The notes: generated from the sequence alone by a model not told the origin. A DNA stretch of 64,000 nt from an uncultured Opitutia bacterium (GCA_913049555.1 CAJWYM010000001.1:1-64000); one strand, 5' to 3'. Shown: positions 19,047 to 29,144, counted from the stretch's first letter. Numbers and translations: made by a program.

Positions 19047-20435
19047 TTATAAAATATCCAAAGCTTGATCTAAAATGGGCTTCCATTTTTTAGCAGTTTT
19101 TGGAGCCAGCAATCCCACTCGAGTCCTCCTTTGCAATATATCTTCTGCATTGAAAGCATATTCTTCTTTTTTCAAAGATCGGGCCAAATTTCTTCCTCTA
19201 ATTATGAGTTCTTGATTGATAGGTTCTTTGCAATAGAGAGCCTCCGCTTGATGCCATAATTTTAAATGATTGTTGATTTGAATCTCATGACCCAAGCTTA
19301 TCGTTGGTTTTAAATGATTCAATTTCTCTAAGAAATTGATTGTATCCTCACCTATTTTTCTGAAAGTCGTCCATTTCCCTCCCGAGATAGAAAGCATTCC
19401 GGATTCACTGAAAAACATGCGGTGTTCTCTGGATATTTTTGAGGTGTTTTTTGTAGAATTCTGATTAGAAAGGGGTCTAATTCCTGAAAATGTTGAAATG
19501 ATATCTTTTTGCTCAATATTCACATCATAAATGGATCTTATTCCAGATAATATAAACTCTACCTCCTCATTAGAAACTTTGGGTTCGGACCCTAAATGTT
19601 TCATTTCAACATCCGTTGTCCCTGCAAGTATAATTCCTTTCCAAGGTAAAATAAAAAGAACTCGTCCATCCTTTGTTCTGGGTAGGATTAAACCATCTTT
19701 TTGTTTGAATCTGTTAGAATTTATTAAAAGGTGACTTCCTCGACTGAATCGGATTGTTTTCTTTGTGTTTTTTGAATTTTCCAAATTACATAAACGATCT
19801 AAAAAAGGTCCAGTAGCATTTATTAAGTGCTTGTACTTTAAAGTAATTTCATTGCCTTTTTTATGGTCGATACAAGCGATTTGTTTCCTTTTGGAGTCAA
19901 TACGAATTACTTCTGTGTAGTTGACTGCAGTTCCTGAGTAATCATAAATGGATCTTGCCAATTGAATTGCTAATCGAGAATCATCAAATTGTGCATCATA
20001 GAAAAGAATACCTCCATTAAAGGTCCGTTTTAAATAAGGTACCGATTTTATCAGTTGTTCTTTACTGAGCCATTTAGAGCGACGTATATTGTTAGAGCCC
20101 GCTAATTGGTCATAAGTAAAAATACCAAGCTTGTAATAGTTCTTCTCAATGAAGGAACTTGTTGGCAAAATAATGCTTCGTTCTTTTACAATCTCAGGAA
20201 TTTTCTCTAACAAAAAAGACCGCTCTAATAAAGCTTCTCGGACAAGTCTTAAATTGCCTTGCTTTAAATAGCGAACACCTCCATGGATTAATTTTGTGCT
20301 TTTTGAGGATGTGTAAGAGGCAAAGTCTCCTCGTTCAATTAGAAGAGTCCTATAACCTCGAGATGCACTTTCTAGAGCTGTTCCGAGTCCGCTAGCACCC
20401 CCTCCGACAACAATGGTGTCCCATTCATTATTCAT
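19047..20435 (-). CDS. glpD: Glycerol-3-phosphate dehydrogenase (FAD, quinone-linked)
   Basis: Oxidises glycerol 3-phosphate to dihydroxyacetone phosphate and passes electrons to quinones at the inner membrane. The N-terminal FAD motif (VVGGGASGLGTALE), the DAO-family block TKLIHGGVRYLKQGN and the later GILFYDAQFDDSRL and SGGKWTTFRK segments are clear. The start at 20435 (MNNEWDT) overlaps the glpK stop by a few bases and fits better than the ATG at 20447. At ~462 residues it is a short form with a reduced C-terminal domain. It forms an operon with glpK. Confidence 0.93.
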   Translation of the reverse strand: MNNEWDTIVVGGGASGLGTALESASRGYRTLLIERGDFASYTSSKSTKLIHGGVRYLKQGNLRLVREALLERSFLLEKIPEIVKERSIILPTSSFIEKNYYKLGIFTYDQLAGSNNIRRSKWLSKEQLIKSVPYLKRTFNGGILFYDAQFDDSRLAIQLARSIYDYSGTAVNYTEVIRIDSKRKQIACIDHKKGNEITLKYKHLINATGPFLDRLCNLENSKNTKKTIRFSRGSHLLINSNRFKQKDGLILPRTKDGRVLFILPWKGIILAGTTDVEMKHLGSEPKVSNEEVEFILSGIRSIYDVNIEQKDIISTFSGIRPLSNQNSTKNTSKISREHRMFFSESGMLSISGGKWTTFRKIGEDTINFLEKLNHLKPTISLGHEIQINNHLKLWHQAEALYCKEPINQELIIRGRNLARSLKKEEYAFNAEDILQRRTRVGLLAPKTAKKWKPILDQALDIL

Positions 20436-21921
20436 GAGCAGATTCAAAAGGAAGCCATTTCAAAGCTTTTGGAATTGCTTTCTTCCAAAGCAACTTCATT
20501 TTCTGAACCTCTTTATTCTCAAAGCTTCTTAGATCCCTATATCCTAAATCAATGGATTTAATTTCATCCAAACTTTTAAAGAGGCCTCTTTTAAATCCTG
20601 CTAATGAAGCAACTCCCCAACCAGTTAATTCTGTGTGCTGCGCTACTTGAATCGGTATATTCAACAAAGATGCTTGGAACTCCATAAGAAGTTTGTTTTT
20701 GGAAGCACCTCCATCCACTTTAAAATTTCCAATGTTTTTCCCAACTTCTTTTTCAAAAGTTTTTATTAGATCATAAACTTGCAAAGAGATAGACCAGAGA
20801 GCCGCTCTTGTAATGTGAGCTGAATTCGTTCCAGTTGTGAGTCCGTGAATCATCCCACGAGCATTAGGATCCCAATAGGGAGCTCCAAGTCCGTTGAACG
20901 CAGGAATTAAAATACAACCCTCTGAATCCTTTACCTTTTTAGCCAATCCTTCACATTCTTTTGTTTTATCAAAAAAATGCATCTCATCACGCAACCATTT
21001 TATAGTGGATCCTCCCGAGAATATGGCTCCCTCCAATGCGTAGTTTATTTTATTTTCAATCTTCCAAGCGACTGTGTTCAGGAGACCATGTTGGCTCTGA
21101 ATGATTTCATCTCCGTTATTCATAAGTTGAAAACATCCTGTGCCAAAGGTACATTTCGTATCATATTTAGAAAAGCATTGATTTCCAAAAAGGGATGCCT
21201 GCTGATCTCCTAAGATTGCAAAGAGATCAAAGGGGTAATCTTTTAGAGGTATTTGGCAATCTGAATTCGTGATAATTGGCAAAATAGTGGAGGGAATTTC
21301 AAACAATTCTAGCAACTCGTGATCCCATTCCTGAGTTTCTAAATTAAACAGTAAAGTTCGACTTGCGTTGGAAGGGTCTGTCACATGGTAGGCACCGTTC
21401 GTAAATTTCCAAATCAACCATGAATCCACCGTTCCACATAAAAGTCTACCCTCTTTCAGAAGCTTCTTGCAGGTTTTAATATTTTTTAAGATCCAACGAA
21501 TCTTAGTTGCAGAAAAATACGGATCAATGGGCAATCCTGTCTTCTTTTGGACCCATTTAGAAAGCCCTTTTTTTTTAAGCTCCAAACAATAATCTGAAGT
21601 TCTACAATCTTGCCAAACAATGGCTGGATATACGGGTTCAGAAGTATCTTTATTCCAAAGTATTATGGTTTCACGCTGATTTGTAAGCCCGCAAGCGATC
21701 CCTTCGTCTGGAGAATGAGCATTAATCTTTCTAGTAACCAATTCAAGGCAATGTTTTTGTTTTTCCCATAATTCGAGGGGATCTTGTTCTACCCAGCCTT
21801 CTTTTGGGTAGGACGAAGAAATTTCGCTTTGTTCCATGAAGTGTAGAGAACCAAATTTATCAAAAACAATACAACGACTGCTACTCGTTCCTTGATCCAG
21901 TGCAATTAGAAATTCACCCAT
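20428..21921 (-). CDS. glpK: Glycerol kinase
   Basis: Phosphorylates glycerol to glycerol 3-phosphate. FGGY-family features: ALDQGTSSSRCIVFD at the N-terminus, TNQRETIILW, the ADP-region FNGLGAPYWDPNARG and KVDGGASKNKLLMEFQ near the C-terminus. Length 497 is typical. It is the first gene of a glpK-glpD unit that feeds glycerol into glycolysis; no glpF facilitator gene is present here. A run of nine A lies within the coding strand (21568-21576). Confidence 0.96.
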   Translation of the reverse strand: MGEFLIALDQGTSSSRCIVFDKFGSLHFMEQSEISSSYPKEGWVEQDPLELWEKQKHCLELVTRKINAHSPDEGIACGLTNQRETIILWNKDTSEPVYPAIVWQDCRTSDYCLELKKKGLSKWVQKKTGLPIDPYFSATKIRWILKNIKTCKKLLKEGRLLCGTVDSWLIWKFTNGAYHVTDPSNASRTLLFNLETQEWDHELLELFEIPSTILPIITNSDCQIPLKDYPFDLFAILGDQQASLFGNQCFSKYDTKCTFGTGCFQLMNNGDEIIQSQHGLLNTVAWKIENKINYALEGAIFSGGSTIKWLRDEMHFFDKTKECEGLAKKVKDSEGCILIPAFNGLGAPYWDPNARGMIHGLTTGTNSAHITRAALWSISLQVYDLIKTFEKEVGKNIGNFKVDGGASKNKLLMEFQASLLNIPIQVAQHTELTGWGVASLAGFKRGLFKSLDEIKSIDLGYRDLRSFENKEVQKMKLLWKKAIPKALKWLPFESAHE

Positions 21922-22108
21922 CCTAGCTATACATAAGCATAGATCTTATCATATTGCAAAATGAGTGCTTTAAAAGAGAGATTCACTTATCACTCATCTC
22001 GCTCTTATATAATTTGCTTGATTCTCATTTCTCAGTGCATCATCGAAGTTCAATGAGTGGAATCTGATTTTTAACTATTCGATTTGGGAGCAGTAAAGGC
22101 AAAAGGGA

Positions 22109-23251
22109 TTATTGGGATGATTCTGAAGTTCTAATTTGTCCTTTATAAATCTCACTGGGCAACATCTTTATTTTTAAGTCTTTCTGATATCGTTTTATCA
22201 AACGCATTTCTTCATTGTTGAATAGAGAGATACATGTGCCTGATTTGCCCATACGCCCAGCTCTTCCAGCTCTGTGAAGATAGTTATGGCTATCGGATGG
22301 ACTGTCAAAATTCACAACAAATTCTATTTCTTTTATATCTATTCCCCTAGAAGCCAAGTCTGTAGATAAAAGAATTGGATGGGTCCCCTCTCTAAAGGCT
22401 TGCAAGTTTCTTTTTCTGGAAAGTTTGTCTAAATCTCTAAATAAGGATACGGCTGGAAGTTCTTTTTCATTCAGCCGTTTTCTAAGCCGCTCAGCATTTT
22501 GGCTTCTGTGAAAAAAGACAATGGATTTTTTAGGGGAGAGGGCATGGAGCACTTTACGAAGTAAGTCTGCTTTGTCGTTGCCGGCAACCGTAAAATAAAG
22601 ATGAGCAATATTAGGATGGATCCGATTATTTTCACTCTCTAAGAGTCGGATTTCAGGTCTTAGCAAGATCGCCTCATCTAGAACCTCTTTGGTGTGCGTT
22701 GCTGAAGCGCATAGGAGTTGATTGTCTTTAGGCATGGGTTTGATGATTGCTTGAATCTTAAGCAATGCATCGCCTGCTAATTGTTTGTCTGCCTCATCAA
22801 TTACAAAATGTTGGGTTGCATGAACCTTGAGTTTTTTCATCTCGATGAGCTCTAAAACTCGACCAGAAGTTCCGATGATAACATGTGGTTTCTTTTTCAG
22901 TTTTTCTTTTTGTCTCGATACAGAGGATTCTCCAAGAATCAACATACTCTTAGTGGAAGATTCTAGAGCTTGTTGTAGTGCTTGAAATTGCTGGTGAATT
23001 TGAACCGCAAGTTCATGGGAGGGAGCAAGTATGAGTGCTTGTAATTGCTTTGAATCAGGATCTAATTTTGAGAGTATGGGTATTAAATAAGCAAGTGTTT
23101 TTCCCGTGCCTGTGGAAGCGCTGATAAAAGCACTTTCTTTGTTTAATAGATGAGGAACGGCTCTCGTTTGTATCTCAGTAGGTTTAATAAAACCTAATTT
23201 TTCTAGGGCAAGAACCATGGAATTTGTTAAATTTAAAGAGGAAAAAGACAT
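22109..23251 (-). CDS. DEAD-box RNA helicase
   Basis: ATP-dependent RNA unwinding enzyme of superfamily 2. The motifs in order are the Q-motif region (PTEIQTRAVP), I (ASTGTGKT), Ia, II (DEAD in FVIDEADKQL), III (SAT), V (STDLASRGIDI) and VI (HRAGRAGR). At 380 residues it consists of the two helicase domains and almost no tail. It is the last gene of a minus-strand run behind the UvrD-type helicase, 21 bases apart. Confidence 0.93.
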   Translation of the reverse strand: MSFSSLNLTNSMVLALEKLGFIKPTEIQTRAVPHLLNKESAFISASTGTGKTLAYLIPILSKLDPDSKQLQALILAPSHELAVQIHQQFQALQQALESSTKSMLILGESSVSRQKEKLKKKPHVIIGTSGRVLELIEMKKLKVHATQHFVIDEADKQLAGDALLKIQAIIKPMPKDNQLLCASATHTKEVLDEAILLRPEIRLLESENNRIHPNIAHLYFTVAGNDKADLLRKVLHALSPKKSIVFFHRSQNAERLRKRLNEKELPAVSLFRDLDKLSRKRNLQAFREGTHPILLSTDLASRGIDIKEIEFVVNFDSPSDSHNYLHRAGRAGRMGKSGTCISLFNNEEMRLIKRYQKDLKIKMLPSEIYKGQIRTSESSQ

Positions 23252-23272
23252 CGTTGTTTGGATTGGGGAAGA

Positions 23273-25309
23273 TTACCAGCGGGAAGAGGGACGTTCCGGC
23301 TTAGGAAGGCGACCACTTTGATAGCAGGATGGGGGGATATCTCCAATAAAGCGGCTTGGTGCCATCCGGTTGACGTATCCCCCTTGAACACTGAGAGTCG
23401 GGTAAACTAAATAAAGTTCATCCATAGCCCGGGTGACGGAAACATAAAAGAGTCTTCTTTCTTCGTCTATATCTCCACTTTCTAAGGTCCTCTTTAGCGG
23501 AAACATTCCATCGCTCAGGCCGATAACAAAAACGATGGGGAACTCCAATCCTTTAGCTTGGTGAATGGTAGAAAGTTTTATCTTGTCGTCTGTCAATTCA
23601 ACATTTCTGTCCGAGGTTTCAGAATTAAGTAGAACTAATTGAGCCAGTAATTCTTGGATGTCAGAAAAACGATCTGCAAAACCAACGACGCTTTCCATAT
23701 CATCTAAGCGACTCTCCCAATTTTCATAAATGGTTCGTATGTAGTCACTGTACCATCCCTCAACCGCAGCATTTACAATTTCGCGAGGAGGGGCATCTTG
23801 ATTCGCTAGCCTTGAAATATCTTTCAGGGTTTGAACAATCGACGGCCATTCTGATCTTGAAAATTCAGGAATTTTCTTTTCCACTTTAGGTTCCGCCAAG
23901 CAGTCTATTAGGGGGATTTTCTGAGTATTTGCTATTTTTAAAGCTTCTCTGTAAATTCTTTCGGCTGTTTTTATTCCAACCTTAGGCAAAAGACAGGTAA
24001 ATCGTTGAAAGGAGATTTGATCTTCAGGATTGCAAGCAAACCGAAGTTGTGATGTCAGGTCTTTGATATGAGCTTGTTCAAAAAATTTCAAACCACTGGT
24101 TAATTGAAAAGGGACCCCGTTTTTAGACAGCTCCATTTGGAGATCCATGGCTTGATAATGAGCTCTGTATAAAATAGCGATATCAGATAAGGATCTTCCC
24201 TCTCTTAATAAATCGCGAATTCTGGAATGGATAAACTGTGCCTGCTGACGGGTATCCATGGCTGTTACGAAATAAGGCTTTTCGTTGTTAGGCCGATTGG
24301 ATTGCAGTTCTTTGTGGTATGGGTTTTCAGTAATGTGATGATCCAGAATTCGATTTGCAAAATTTAAAATTTCGGGACTACTTCTATAATTTATTTCAAT
24401 TTTGAATATTTCTGCACTGGGGTGTCTATCTGTAAAGGTCGCAATGTTTTGATAATTGGCTCCTCTCCAAGTGTAAATGCACTGCGCATCATCTCCAACT
24501 GCCATTAGTTGATGATGTTTTGCTATTTTATCTACAATTCTAGATTGCAGAGTATTTGTATCTTGATACTCGTCTACCAAGATGTGCTTGAACCTTTTTT
24601 GTAAATAATCTGCAAGAGATTCATCCTTTTCCATGGACTCAAGCCATAGTTCAAGAAGGTCGTCATAATCGACTACTTGCTGAGCTAATTTCTCTTCTTT
24701 ATACAATTTTGCAAAGTAAAGAATTTGTTCCGCCAATCTATCTTCACTGTAAAATCGACTTTTGATTGTCTCCTCTAAGGGAGCACATGTATTCCGAGAG
24801 TAACTGATAATCCCCGCAACCATTTTGGGTTTCGGATTTTCCTTTATTTTTAGAAAAGCAGGATCTTTAGATCTAATTATATTGGTGAGCAGAGACTCTG
24901 AATCGGACTGGTCTAAAATCGTAAAATTTTTCTTCAATCCTACGGATTCTCCATACATTCTGAGGATTCTTTGTCCAATACTGTGAAAAGTCCCTCCCCA
25001 GAATTTAGATTTTCCCACTCCCGTTAGATCCTCCACTCTTTCTAACATTTCTTTAGCTGCTTTGTTTGTGAAAGTGAGTAGTAAGATCTGATGCGCCTTT
25101 ATACCCTTCTCTAACAAGTAAGCAACTCGATAAGTCAATGTCCGGGTTTTGCCAGAGCCAGCACCGGCTAAAACAAGAGCAGGTCCATCCTTTGCAGTTA
25201 CGGCTGCATATTGATCTTCATTCAAGTCGGCTCGAAAATCAATCGTGGATCCGTAACTGTGAAGATCCTTTTCTGCATCCTCAAAAGGGTTAAAATCATC
25301 GAGATTCAT
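23273..25309 (-). CDS. UvrD/Rep-type DNA helicase
   Basis: Superfamily 1A 3'-5' DNA helicase of the UvrD/PcrA/Rep group, used in repair and in clearing replication blocks. Motif I is LAGAGSGKTRTLT, motif II VDEYQDTN, followed by GDDAQCIYTWRGA, and the later TIHQAKGLEF and VSVTRAMDELYL motifs. At 678 residues it has all four subdomains. It sits nine bases downstream of proB on the same strand and is followed by the DEAD-box gene. Confidence 0.92.
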   Translation of the reverse strand: MNLDDFNPFEDAEKDLHSYGSTIDFRADLNEDQYAAVTAKDGPALVLAGAGSGKTRTLTYRVAYLLEKGIKAHQILLLTFTNKAAKEMLERVEDLTGVGKSKFWGGTFHSIGQRILRMYGESVGLKKNFTILDQSDSESLLTNIIRSKDPAFLKIKENPKPKMVAGIISYSRNTCAPLEETIKSRFYSEDRLAEQILYFAKLYKEEKLAQQVVDYDDLLELWLESMEKDESLADYLQKRFKHILVDEYQDTNTLQSRIVDKIAKHHQLMAVGDDAQCIYTWRGANYQNIATFTDRHPSAEIFKIEINYRSSPEILNFANRILDHHITENPYHKELQSNRPNNEKPYFVTAMDTRQQAQFIHSRIRDLLREGRSLSDIAILYRAHYQAMDLQMELSKNGVPFQLTSGLKFFEQAHIKDLTSQLRFACNPEDQISFQRFTCLLPKVGIKTAERIYREALKIANTQKIPLIDCLAEPKVEKKIPEFSRSEWPSIVQTLKDISRLANQDAPPREIVNAAVEGWYSDYIRTIYENWESRLDDMESVVGFADRFSDIQELLAQLVLLNSETSDRNVELTDDKIKLSTIHQAKGLEFPIVFVIGLSDGMFPLKRTLESGDIDEERRLFYVSVTRAMDELYLVYPTLSVQGGYVNRMAPSRFIGDIPPSCYQSGRLPKPERPSSRW

Positions 25310-25318
25310 TTTATAAAT

Positions 25319-26104
25319 TTAAGAGAAATTGGTTTTGTGGAAAAGCGTTCCAATTACTGTTTTCTTAAGTAAAGAGGTTAAAACGCTACGATTGCTCCCA
25401 TCGGCAATAATCATATCTGTTCCCGAAGAGGTTGCTAATTTGGCTGCTTCAATTTTACTAATCATTCCACCTACCGATGTCTGAGTGTTCGTGCCTTGTG
25501 CCATTCGAATAATTTTCTCAGTAATTTCTAAAACTTCCTCTACAATTTCACCGGTCCCTTTAATGTCAATCAACCCAGGTATAGAGGATAAAATACAAAG
25601 TAAATCTGATTTGGATAGAGAGGCTACCATAGCAGAAAGGATATCATTGTCTCCGAAGCGAATTTCTTCATTACTAATGGTGTCATTTTCGTTTATAATC
25701 GGAACTATTTCTTCTGCTAATAAATTATCCAATGTATTTCGAACAGCAATATGACGATTGGCTCCTTTTATGTCCTCTTGGGTTAAAAGAATTTGGGCAA
25801 CAACAATTTCTTGAGGGGCAAATGCCTGTCTCCATCTTTCAGTTAGAATGCTTTGCCCAACAGCGGCACAAGATTGCAAAATTGCAAGATCTTGAGGGCG
25901 TGTATGGATTTTTAATTGATCCATACCAAGCCCGATCGCCCCAGAACTTACAAGGATAACTTCTAGTCCAGCATTTTTCAGGAGACCTACTTCACTCGCA
26001 ATTTCTGCCAGTCGGTGATTGTTTATAGAACCGTTCTCCAGAGTGAGCATGCCCGTTCCTAGCTTGATCACAATCCTGCTGGGTTTTGTATGCAATCTAG
26101 CCAT
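25319..26104 (-). CDS. proB: Glutamate 5-kinase, short form without PUA domain
   Basis: First step of proline synthesis, phosphorylating glutamate at the gamma-carboxylate. It is an amino-acid kinase fold protein: RIVIKLGTGML, LVSSGAIGLGMDQL, the glutamate-binding VPIINENDTIS and GGMISKIEAAKLAT. At 261 residues it ends with the kinase domain; the ~100-residue PUA domain of the long form is missing, as in some other bacteria. proA is not next to it. It lies between frr and the uvrD-type gene. Confidence 0.92.
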   Translation of the reverse strand: MARLHTKPSRIVIKLGTGMLTLENGSINNHRLAEIASEVGLLKNAGLEVILVSSGAIGLGMDQLKIHTRPQDLAILQSCAAVGQSILTERWRQAFAPQEIVVAQILLTQEDIKGANRHIAVRNTLDNLLAEEIVPIINENDTISNEEIRFGDNDILSAMVASLSKSDLLCILSSIPGLIDIKGTGEIVEEVLEITEKIIRMAQGTNTQTSVGGMISKIEAAKLATSSGTDMIIADGSNRSVLTSLLKKTVIGTLFHKTNFS

Positions 26105-26191
26105 TCAATGCTTACAATTTTTACCCAGTAAAAGGAATGAAATTGAATTCAAGAAAAGTCTTCTAATCAAAATAGAGTTTGAAAAATTATA

Positions 26192-26752
26192 TTACAATGC
26201 GTTGAGTTCTTTTTCCTTACTTGCAAGGAAAGAAATAATTTCGTCAGAGAAACCATCTGTTATTTTCTGAATTTCTTTCTCGTATCTTTTAAAATCGTCC
26301 TCGGAAAGGTCTCCCTCTTTTTGAGCGGATTTTAATCGATCTAGAGAATCTTTGCGGGCGGCTCGAATTCCAACTTTTCCATGTTCCGCCATTCCATTAG
26401 CAATTTTAGCCAGTTCTTTTCTTCGATCTCCACTTAATTCAGGTATTGGAAGTCTTATCAATGTTCCATTCGTAACAGGGGAGATCCCAAGATTAGAACT
26501 GATGATCCCTTTTTCAATGGGTTGGATGGAACTTTTATCCCATGCTTGAATCTGAATGGTTCTCATATCTGGGGTAGTAATTGCTGCAACATCGCGGATT
26601 TTCATCATGGATCCGTAAACGTCTACGTTTATGTTATCAACCATGGATGTAGATGCTTTACCAGTGTGAAGCGTTCCAAAATCAGCCAGGGTATGGTCCA
26701 CGGCTTTTTTCATATCTTTTTTAGTTTTATCGAGAAGTGTATTAATTTCCAT
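26192..26752 (-). CDS. frr: Ribosome recycling factor
   Basis: Splits post-termination ribosomes together with EF-G. The 186-residue protein matches the family from end to end, with FGTLHTGKASTSMVDNINVDVYG, ITTPDMRTIQIQAWD, GTLIRLPIPELSGDRRKELAK and the C-terminal IQKITDGFSDEI. pyrH lies just upstream on the same strand, the usual pyrH-frr order. Confidence 0.97.
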   Translation of the reverse strand: MEINTLLDKTKKDMKKAVDHTLADFGTLHTGKASTSMVDNINVDVYGSMMKIRDVAAITTPDMRTIQIQAWDKSSIQPIEKGIISSNLGISPVTNGTLIRLPIPELSGDRRKELAKIANGMAEHGKVGIRAARKDSLDRLKSAQKEGDLSEDDFKRYEKEIQKITDGFSDEIISFLASKEKELNAL

Positions 26753-26901
26753 AATTTTTGTTGGGTTCTAGATCGTTGTTCCAAAGTTTTCAAATTATCA
26801 GGTTAAGAGAAGCATCAATATTTTTAAAAGGACTTAGCTTATAAAACAGATTTACTAAAAAGCTTCATTTTAATTGTGTTTTAAAAGATAGAAGAGAGGT
26901 T

Positions 26902-27645
26902 TCAAGCTGTAACTAAAGTCCCTATTTTTTCTCCCGTTACTGCCTTTATAACACTTTTATTCTCTTCCATATTAAAAACTAAAATCGGAATTTTGTTATC
27001 CATACACAATGAGAATGAAGTGGAGTCCATAATGTTTAATCTTTTTTCCAAAGCTTCTTGGAAATCTAATTTCTCATATTTTACAGCATCCGGAAATTGG
27101 TTTGGATCTTTATCATAGATTCCGTCTACCTTGGTTGCTTTCATAATGATGTCGGCTCCAATTTCACTACCGCGAAGGGCAGCAGTTGTATCCGTTGAAA
27201 AGAATGGGTTCCCAGTGCCAGCTACAAAAATCACAACCCTCCCTCTCTCTAAATGCCGAATGGCTCTTCTGTGAATATAAGGTTCAGCAAGTTTATCCAT
27301 TGGGATCGCCGATTGGACTCGAACAACAACACCCATTTGCTCTAAACAATCCATAATAGCCAAACCGTTGATCACAGTTGAGAGCATTCCCATAGAGTCT
27401 CCGGTAGTTCTTTCCACACCCCTATTATTCGCTCCACTCAAGCCTCTAAATATATTGCCACCGCCTACAACGAGTCCCACCTCAACCCCTAAGTTGTACA
27501 CCTCTTTTATTTGTAAACAGATTCTTTCAAGAGTCTCTGGATCAATAGTATCAGCCGTTTTTTGATTTTTCAAAACTTCGCCACTGATTTTTAAAACGAT
27601 GCGTTTGTATTTGGGTTTCTTTGAGTCAGAATTTTTTGATAACAT
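26902..27645 (-). CDS. pyrH: UMP kinase
   Basis: Phosphorylates UMP to UDP. The bacterial hexameric type is recognised from [61 protein letters not shown] and [14 protein letters not shown]. Length 247 is normal. It is upstream of frr with a 149-base gap, a classical pairing in bacterial genomes. Confidence 0.96.
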   Translation of the reverse strand: MLSKNSDSKKPKYKRIVLKISGEVLKNQKTADTIDPETLERICLQIKEVYNLGVEVGLVVGGGNIFRGLSGANNRGVERTTGDSMGMLSTVINGLAIMDCLEQMGVVVRVQSAIPMDKLAEPYIHRRAIRHLERGRVVIFVAGTGNPFFSTDTTAALRGSEIGADIIMKATKVDGIYDKDPNQFPDAVKYEKLDFQEALEKRLNIMDSTSFSLCMDNKIPILVFNMEENKSVIKAVTGEKIGTLVTA

Positions 27646-27760
27646 CGTAGTTTTTTATGCATAAAAAGTGCTGTGAGGTCAATCACTCCTTTTTTAATTT
27701 AGTTTTAAAATCTTTTCTTGACTATTTCGGCGATTGATTAGAATCTTGTAACTTTGTTGC

Positions 27761-27834
27761 AGCCCGATGGTGTAATGGTAGCACAGCGGTTTTTGGTACC
27801 GTTTGTTGGGGTTCAAATCCCTATCGGGCTGCCA
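27761..27834 (+). tRNA. tRNA-Gln (anticodon TTG)
   Basis: A full cloverleaf can be drawn. The acceptor stem pairs AGCCCGA (27761-27767) with TCGGGCT (27824-27830), the anticodon stem GCGGT/ACCGT encloses the loop TTTTGGT with TTG in the anticodon position, and the T arm contains GGTTCAAATCC. The discriminator G is followed by an encoded CCA (27832-27834). UUG reads CAA (and CAG by wobble) glutamine codons. Confidence 0.96.
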
Positions 27835-27903
27835 TTTAAATCAAACATTTCCCCAACTATTTAAGTGTGTAATTTTGGACAATCAATCCCTATAAGTTGT
27901 AGG

Positions 27904-27925
27904 AATCTATTTTTTTAGATTTTTT
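27904..27925 (+). terminator. Weak terminator candidate after tRNA-Gln
   Basis: AATCTA and TAGATT form a six-base AT-rich stem around a T loop, followed by four T, about 70 bases after the tRNA. The stem is weak, so the call is tentative. Confidence 0.3.
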
Positions 27926-28328
27926 CACACATGTTAGGACCAATGAATGCTTTAGTGGTTCTAACTCTAATTCTCTTTTTACAAATAAATACGGAATTTT
28001 AAGGCGTAGGCTGAATGGTTTCGCGGAGTTTGTTTTCAAGAGTTTATCCCGAGATAAGAAAAGATTTTCAAGAGTTATAGAAAATATTTCCTGTATGGAA
28101 TCTGTTTGATATTTTTAATTTCGGGATCTCTTGTTCGTTGAAATTACAATTTATTCATCCGTGAAGACGAGGATAGAATTCAATTGCAATCTTCAAACGA
28201 TAACCCTTTGGAATTCCCAGTATAAAGCGAAAACCATTTTTTAGTTGGAGACTAAAAAAATAGATGTATGCAAATAGCAGACTTGAAAGATGGTTTAGAT
28301 ATTCGAAAGGGGTTTAGGGAATTCCATA
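27926..28328. other. Non-coding gap between tRNA-Gln and mlaA
   Basis: No convincing gene is seen. The stretch holds a 23-codon hydrophobic open frame (27931-28002, MLGPMNALVVLT...), a 12-base direct repeat TTTTCAAGAGTT (near 28033 and 28075) and a nine-base inverted repeat TTTTTTAGT/ACTAAAAAA (28237-28259) without a following T tract in the mlaA direction. Confidence 0.5.
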
Positions 28329-29129
28329 TTAATGAGATACTTTATTGGCTCTTATCTGAGCGTATCCATCTTTTATAGAGCTGTATGAGTCAAAAGCCTC
28401 AGCTGTAAGGTTGAAATAGAGATCCATTGTTGGAGGCCAATCGTTGATCGTCTCTAAACCATTGGATCCTATCCGGAGATCCTGTTCGGGCAACTGATTT
28501 AGAGGAGATAGGAAACCATCGCCAACTCTTCCTACTAAATCTCTCATGGAGGTGGGTCCAATCAACGGTAAAACAATATAAAATCCATGACCGATGCCGT
28601 AGTGACCCAAGGTTTGACCAAGGTCTTCTCCTGATGGATTGATACCCCATTGCGTTTGAGCTAAATTTTTTAGACCTAGGATACCAAACGTAGTGTTGAT
28701 TGCAAATTTCTGAGTTTCAAGTACTACCTTCTCTCCTTTCAACTGAATCGCTGAATTTACTAAGCGTATGGGATACTTAATATTCTCAAAGAAATTGGTG
28801 ATACCATCCCTAACTGGGTAAGGGAGTACATTTTTGTAGGTATCAGAAATATAAATGATCACACGAGTGTAAAGAAAATGATTGAAGTTAAAAACGGTCC
28901 TGTTGATTATTTCAAAAGGATCGGGGGTCAATGGTTGAGATTCGTATTCAAACTCATCATTCCATTCTTCGAGATCACAACTCTGAATGATTTCACAAGC
29001 GCTGTCTTTGAAAGCCAAGTTTTCAATGGATTTAAATTCCGGCAATATAATATTAGCTGCAGCGATCGAGTTTATGAAAACAAAGATTGAAAGTAAAATC
29101 CCTGAAAATACTAAATTTAATTTCTTCAT
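28329..29129 (-). CDS. mlaA: MlaA (VacJ) outer-membrane lipid transport protein
   Basis: Takes misplaced phospholipids out of the outer leaflet of the outer membrane and hands them to MlaC. The VacJ family signature is plain: DPFEIINRTVFNFNHFLY, LVNSAIQLKG, GILGLKNLAQTQWG, EDLGQTLGHYGIGHGFYIVLPLIGPTSMRD in two blocks. The ATG at 29129 (MKKLNL) is preferred over the TTG at 29138. The signal peptide ends SIAAAN and has no lipobox cysteine, so unlike the E. coli protein this form seems not to be a lipoprotein. Last gene of the mla set. Confidence 0.92.
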   Translation of the reverse strand: MKKLNLVFSGILLSIFVFINSIAAANIILPEFKSIENLAFKDSACEIIQSCDLEEWNDEFEYESQPLTPDPFEIINRTVFNFNHFLYTRVIIYISDTYKNVLPYPVRDGITNFFENIKYPIRLVNSAIQLKGEKVVLETQKFAINTTFGILGLKNLAQTQWGINPSGEDLGQTLGHYGIGHGFYIVLPLIGPTSMRDLVGRVGDGFLSPLNQLPEQDLRIGSNGLETINDWPPTMDLYFNLTAEAFDSYSSIKDGYAQIRANKVSH

Positions 29130-29144
29130 GATGAACAATTGGTT

